In this document: positions 61,501 to 64,000 of the stretch, one piece after another
Layout: each line of letters begins with the position of its first letter
Position numbering within the stretch: the stretch's first letter is position 1
Origin: Flammeovirgaceae bacterium
GTDB lineage: Bacteria; Bacteroidota; Bacteroidia; Cytophagales; Cyclobacteriaceae
Direction: 5' to 3'
Length of the DNA stretch: 64,000 nt
Assembly: GCA_024638265.1 (NCBI GenBank)
Contig: JAHEKQ010000001.1
Span: 124,001 to 188,000, forward strand
Notes under the pieces: generated by a model
What the model saw: only the letters and a program-made list of their open reading frames with translations
Told to the model about the DNA's origin: nothing
Database searches by the model: none
Made by a program: the position numbers and the translations under genes

Positions 61501-63342
61501 CTTGCAGGAACCGATGTAAGACTGGACTTCAACCTCCTCGAAAACTACGCTACGATCGGGCCTGAGGTAGTAGGAGATGATGCTATTACCTTCCCATATG
61601 CACAGTTTAAGACATCAATTCCCACGGCCCGCTGGGACCTGGCTGATCAGAAAATCTACATGGAGAAACCGGAGGAAGTTGCCATTGAAGACTCCTATTT
61701 CTATACCACTCGAAATGACCTCGACTCCCTCAGTTTTTCAGGTACCAGTGCCGTATATGACATCCAATCTCTTGAGCTGAAGGTGAGTGGAATCCCGTAT
61801 ATCGAAGTCGCAGATGCCCGTATAATTCCTGAAAATAACGAAGTGCTTGTCCTCGAAAACAGCACGATCGGAACACTTAAAAATACCGTCGTACTCCTGG
61901 ACCGGTTTGATTTCTACCATCGCCTGTATGATGGGGTAATCACGGTGATCTCACGGAATGAATTTTCGGGCTATGCCACCTACGAGTTGATCAATGCTGT
62001 TCAGGATACGTTCGCGATCCAAATGACAGATTTCAGGCTTGAAGAGTTCATCGATGAGAGTAATCGCCGGGCAGTTCCTGAAATGCATACCGTAGCTAAT
62101 GGTACGGTGGTCGAGAATGACAGGATACTCATGTCGCCGGGCATGTTCTACAAAGGTGATGTAAAACTGGAGGCTCACAATCCCGCACTGAAGCTCAGTG
62201 GATATATCAAGCTGAACCTCACCAAAATCCCAAACTACAACACCTGGATCAGGTACAGTAGTGACGCAACACAGGAAACGATTGTCCTTGACTTTGATAA
62301 TGCCCTGACCGAAGGTGGGAAAGTAGTTTCCGCTGGGCTTTATTTTGATTCTGAAGACAATGACCTCTACAGTATTTTCGTTGACGACCCCCATTTCCTG
62401 GAAGACGAGATTTTTTTCCGCCCCTCCGGTGAATTATTCTATGACGAAGACAGTGCCCGCTTTGTCATCGAAGACCCATTGAAAGCGAGTGGTGAAAATT
62501 TTTCGGGAAAGCTGTTCACTTACGATGAGGCCACATCTGATATTAGTTTTGAAGGGCCGGTTCAGTTTTTTCCTCCAACCAAGCAGGCCGACATCCTCGC
62601 ATCCATGATCGGTACGGGCAGGCTTGACAGCTCAAACTTTGATTTCAACACTTTCCTGGCCATCGATTTTGATATCGACAACCGGATCTGGGATATCATG
62701 GCCTATAACCTTCAGGATATTATTCAAAATCTGGGGGCCCCGGATGGATACGGTGACCCTACCAGTCTGCTTTATAAAGTAGCAGAGATTATTGGGGAAC
62801 GCGCAGCCAAGGACTACGAAGAGAGGACGCTCCAGGAATTCATTCCTCTGGCCGGATTCACCAAAGAGACCGCAAGGCCCCTCGTCTTTCCGGATGTAGA
62901 ATTAAAGTGGTCCTCCGAACACAAGGCATTCTATTCGGAAGGCCTCCTGGGTATGGCTGGCGTGAAGGGATATGATGTAAATGGTGCCTGGGAGGGATTC
63001 ATGGAGATAAAGAAAAACGAAGATGGCTCCCCAGTATTTAACCTGTTCTTTAAAGCCGCATTTGATTCATGGTATTATATCAGTTATGAAGATAACCGCT
63101 TACTTCTCTTTTCATCACTGGTAGAATTTAACGATGAAGTAGCCAAGCGTTCCAATGCCGCAAAAGCAAAAATTGGCGATCTGATATTTATTATGGGAGA
63201 CCGTGCTGAGACCCAGAATTACGTTGATAATTTCAGGCTCAAATATTACGGCATTGACGAACCCTATGTGCTGGATGCAGAGGCAGATCTTGACGAAGAG
63301 GGAAAGAAAAAGAAAGGCACCAAGGCGGATGACGGTTTTTAA
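58522..63342 (+). CDS. Giant exported beta-rich protein of unknown function (OstA/AsmA-like ladder, tentative)
   Basis: The 1606-residue product starts at GTG 58522 with signal peptide MNKLIKYIWLLAACLPVNLFAQ. An N-terminal helical region (about 23-160) is followed by a strikingly Asp/Tyr-rich linker (about 173-232; for example YLDPYYYDTSYYSDDYYSDP). The rest, about 235-1500, is a long series of short beta strands with recurring turns such as DSLNVNIFPDSSRITILKNRDIKFDG, FEYVGKDFTFKYDSF, GLSLNKEGLRGQGKIDFLTTTLLSDDFTF and DARIIPENNEVLVLENSTIG, reminiscent of LptA/LptD (OstA) or AsmA-like ladders. A Lys-rich tail ends the protein. I recognise no catalytic motif. The stop overlaps the convergent kinase gene in TTAA. 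Confidence 0.75.
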   Translation: MNKLIKYIWLLAACLPVNLFAQGLELPQTPEEYGAAVKEMLTRTNKESAMATGATFDVVWNSLTLDAKKKIMAAGMDTRERKYPIYPHLSEYFRSIALAVEKEGVDPGTLIDYLNMTDKVRADFDKAKYLRYLRTMAIFFEFHALHNSPRNRLYPVNDNYVFEYIGEPEGAYADTDSSYLDPYYYDTSYYSDDYYSDPNYQDEIYDPYDPDYVDPYAQQEEYVAEPVDPYAEIDFMKPEVIIPEPYGPIIRFEQVSLNIATYYDSVFIENTSGFFSLDDNSFTGEGGTFDWSVAGLEPVYVDLDKYTFDANKPEFLAVDVTLHYDSLLNMPIKGYMKFESVRHDSIVKPKFPVFTSYRADQKVALTNDPAVNFTGGFSLNGANPGTRNLFDYPSRVEILGNPGKKVEFRSRDFEFGDTVLRAPNARMVIHHKSDSIFHPSVRFSYYYGSKDLRVTKERGKFKDTPFISSFFGMNIKTEDLYWNMGGDSLDLNIRNGKTIVPTVFESFNHFERTDFFKLRGLYSFNPLLQLVNYSKRIMSDRFFLGDMASDTKINYEMLEGGTQMLHYKGLLSYDRASGQVILYPNAIDMVDANMGKVDYDDIILESIMSEDRYSPNATVYLEDERIEVRGVETFGVSDSLNVNIFPDSSRITILKNRDIKFDGIITAGNFEYVGKDFTFKYDSFLVNLGVIESVQFYVTDSLGNRSQIDNRMVGLDSAAAAVAGVSAADNATSGTLYINAPDNKSAKIEYPNYPNFNAGMGAVVYFDRPEILDGIYDKSIFFVAPPFKIDSLNDSDPAAIQFEGAFASSGMFPVFEEKLERQPDNSMGFVHDIPEEGYQLYQGEGTMQGGLSLNKEGLRGQGKIDFLTTTLLSDDFTFYPDSITGYGQSGQMLEEDYNGLVYPAADFSNYRLKWLPKKDSMYIYNVGDPFQFYNGVASLDGVAAITNLGVRGKGTLRSLGSVAESDRIILNSDNFTARNSEFIVESDDPTKPTLAGTDVRLDFNLLENYATIGPEVVGDDAITFPYAQFKTSIPTARWDLADQKIYMEKPEEVAIEDSYFYTTRNDLDSLSFSGTSAVYDIQSLELKVSGIPYIEVADARIIPENNEVLVLENSTIGTLKNTVVLLDRFDFYHRLYDGVITVISRNEFSGYATYELINAVQDTFAIQMTDFRLEEFIDESNRRAVPEMHTVANGTVVENDRILMSPGMFYKGDVKLEAHNPALKLSGYIKLNLTKIPNYNTWIRYSSDATQETIVLDFDNALTEGGKVVSAGLYFDSEDNDLYSIFVDDPHFLEDEIFFRPSGELFYDEDSARFVIEDPLKASGENFSGKLFTYDEATSDISFEGPVQFFPPTKQADILASMIGTGRLDSSNFDFNTFLAIDFDIDNRIWDIMAYNLQDIIQNLGAPDGYGDPTSLLYKVAEIIGERAAKDYEERTLQEFIPLAGFTKETARPLVFPDVELKWSSEHKAFYSEGLLGMAGVKGYDVNGAWEGFMEIKKNEDGSPVFNLFFKAAFDSWYYISYEDNRLLLFSSLVEFNDEVAKRSNAAKAKIGDLIFIMGDRAETQNYVDNFRLKYYGIDEPYVLDAEADLDEEGKKKKGTKADDGF

Positions 63343-64000
63343 TGATGGTGAGGAAGCCTGATTTTAAATGTGGTCCCCTTTCCTTTTTCACTTTGAACAA
63401 TTAATTCTCCCCCGAGTAATTCGATATACCGTTTTGATATAGAAAGGCCCAATCCTGATCCTTCAAAATCCCGGTTAAAACCCCTGCTTTCCTGTTCAAA
63501 GGCATTGAATATTTTTGGAAGAAAATCTTCTGAAATGCCGATACCCGTGTCTACGACTTGAATCTCCACATTATTTTCATTCTGATCGGTGCTGATCTCC
63601 ACCGAACCTTCATCCGTAAATTTAATCCCGTTGCCAATGATGTTATTCATTATCTGGTACATTATATCCTCAGTCGCATAGCAGGAAATATCTGATTTTT
63701 TAAAGGTGGATTTGAGCTCTATGCCCTTCTTGTCGGCCAAAGGTTTCAACAATTTCACGGTTGAATTGACCAGGTAATTGATATCGAGTTTCTTGAGTTC
63801 GATCCGTTCTCCCTCCGCTTCCATTTTGGATAACTTTAGGATACTAGTGATTGTGTTGAGCAACCTTCTGCTGCTTTCAAGCTGCATATCAGCCATTTTC
63901 TTCACTTCCTGGTTCTGCGTAGCTTCCCCGATCAATTCTGAAAGGCCGATGATCCCATTGATAGGAGTTCGGATCTCATGCGACATATTTGCCAGGAAGT
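63339..64000 (-). CDS. Sensor histidine kinase, C-terminal part (5' end beyond window)
   Basis: The frame is open to the right edge of the window; residues just upstream of MSHEIRTPINGIIG read FLAN, so the methionine at 63984-63986 is internal. The HisKA box is NMSHEIRTP (phospho-accepting His), followed by the dimerisation helices and the HATPase domain: IMNNIIGNGIKFTDEGSVEI (N box), VVDTGIGISEDFLPKIFNAFEQES (G1/F boxes) and DFEGSGLGLSISKRYIELLGG (G2 box). The protein ends right after the ATPase domain (KIRLPHHH), so no receiver domain is attached at its C-terminus. The sensing part is outside the window. Confidence 0.93.
   Translation of the reverse strand, partial: FLANMSHEIRTPINGIIGLSELIGEATQNQEVKKMADMQLESSRRLLNTITSILKLSKMEAEGERIELKKLDINYLVNSTVKLLKPLADKKGIELKSTFKKSDISCYATEDIMYQIMNNIIGNGIKFTDEGSVEISTDQNENNVEIQVVDTGIGISEDFLPKIFNAFEQESRGFNRDFEGSGLGLSISKRYIELLGGELIVQSEKGKGTTFKIRLPHHH

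Overview
The window comes from a member of the Bacteroidota, most likely a Cytophagales-type (Fulvivirga/Roseivirga/Cyclobacteriaceae-like) bacterium. The evidence is a SusC/SusD pair, a protein ending in a type IX secretion (T9SS) sorting domain, a fused alpha/beta 2-oxo acid dehydrogenase E1, a bacillithiol-type YtxJ protein, stand-alone MnmD, LytS-type histidine kinase, many signal peptides ending in A-Q, and promoters of the Bacteroidota type (TTTG, about 19-20 nt, TAnnTTTG). The species assignment is inference; no rRNA or marker phylogeny is available here. I saw no tRNA, rRNA, CRISPR array, transposase or integrase. Coding density is high, and the longest gene-free stretch is 296 bp (43453-43748), filled largely by a short tandem repeat.

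Layout. 1-2955: the 3' part of an oxyR-like regulator, then a secreted CocE/S15-type hydrolase. 2964-9010: a run of minus-strand accessory genes (two TfoX-N-like small proteins, MDR oxidoreductase, Tat-type sugar isomerase-like protein, SRPBCC protein, topoisomerase IB, alpha/alpha-toroid protein, SpoIIAA-like protein). 9103-11024: dihydroorotase and a divergent HD-domain protein. 11028-19050: a tight five-gene minus-strand operon susC-susD-DUF4843-like lipoprotein-lipocalin-like lipoprotein-secreted M43 metalloprotease, which looks like a peptide/protein utilisation locus. 19131-27526: M16 peptidase, the E1 fusion, a 996-residue very basic repeat protein, ytxJ, a barrel-like protein and lipA. 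27523-33467: gltD and gltB. 33589-39242: mnmD, rlpA, a transglutaminase/TPR protein, a MORN-like lipoprotein, and an NAD-precursor salvage unit (pnuC, ribosylnicotinamide kinase-like, methyltransferase). 39365-45471: M20 and M28 peptidases, ClbS/DfsB-like protein, menB, two DoxX-like proteins, a thioredoxin-fold lipoprotein. 45533-51696: GH3 enzyme, lptB, recJ, a coiled-coil/SPOR-like protein, fumC. 51907-53992: two LiaF-type membrane proteins and a LytS-type kinase. 54147-58430: a small orphan gene, a TonB receptor with a palindromic operator, tpiA and prmA. 58522-64000: a 1606-residue exported beta-rich protein and the C-terminal part of a hybrid-type histidine kinase.

How it fits together. 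Housekeeping genes (pyrC, gltBD, lipA, E1, menB, fumC, recJ, lptB, tpiA, prmA, mnmD) alternate with cell-envelope genes. Translational coupling is common: ATGA, TAATG, TGATG and TTGA junctions all occur. Three convergent gene pairs overlap by exactly four bases through a palindromic stop tetranucleotide. Intergenic spaces repeatedly contain degenerate short-word repeats that look like one genome-wide vocabulary.

Best candidates for something undescribed: the basic repeat protein at 22466-25456, the giant exported protein at 58522-63342, the metal-type operator and CxxC plug of the TonB receptor at 54456-56785, and the LiaF-LytS unit without a visible response regulator.
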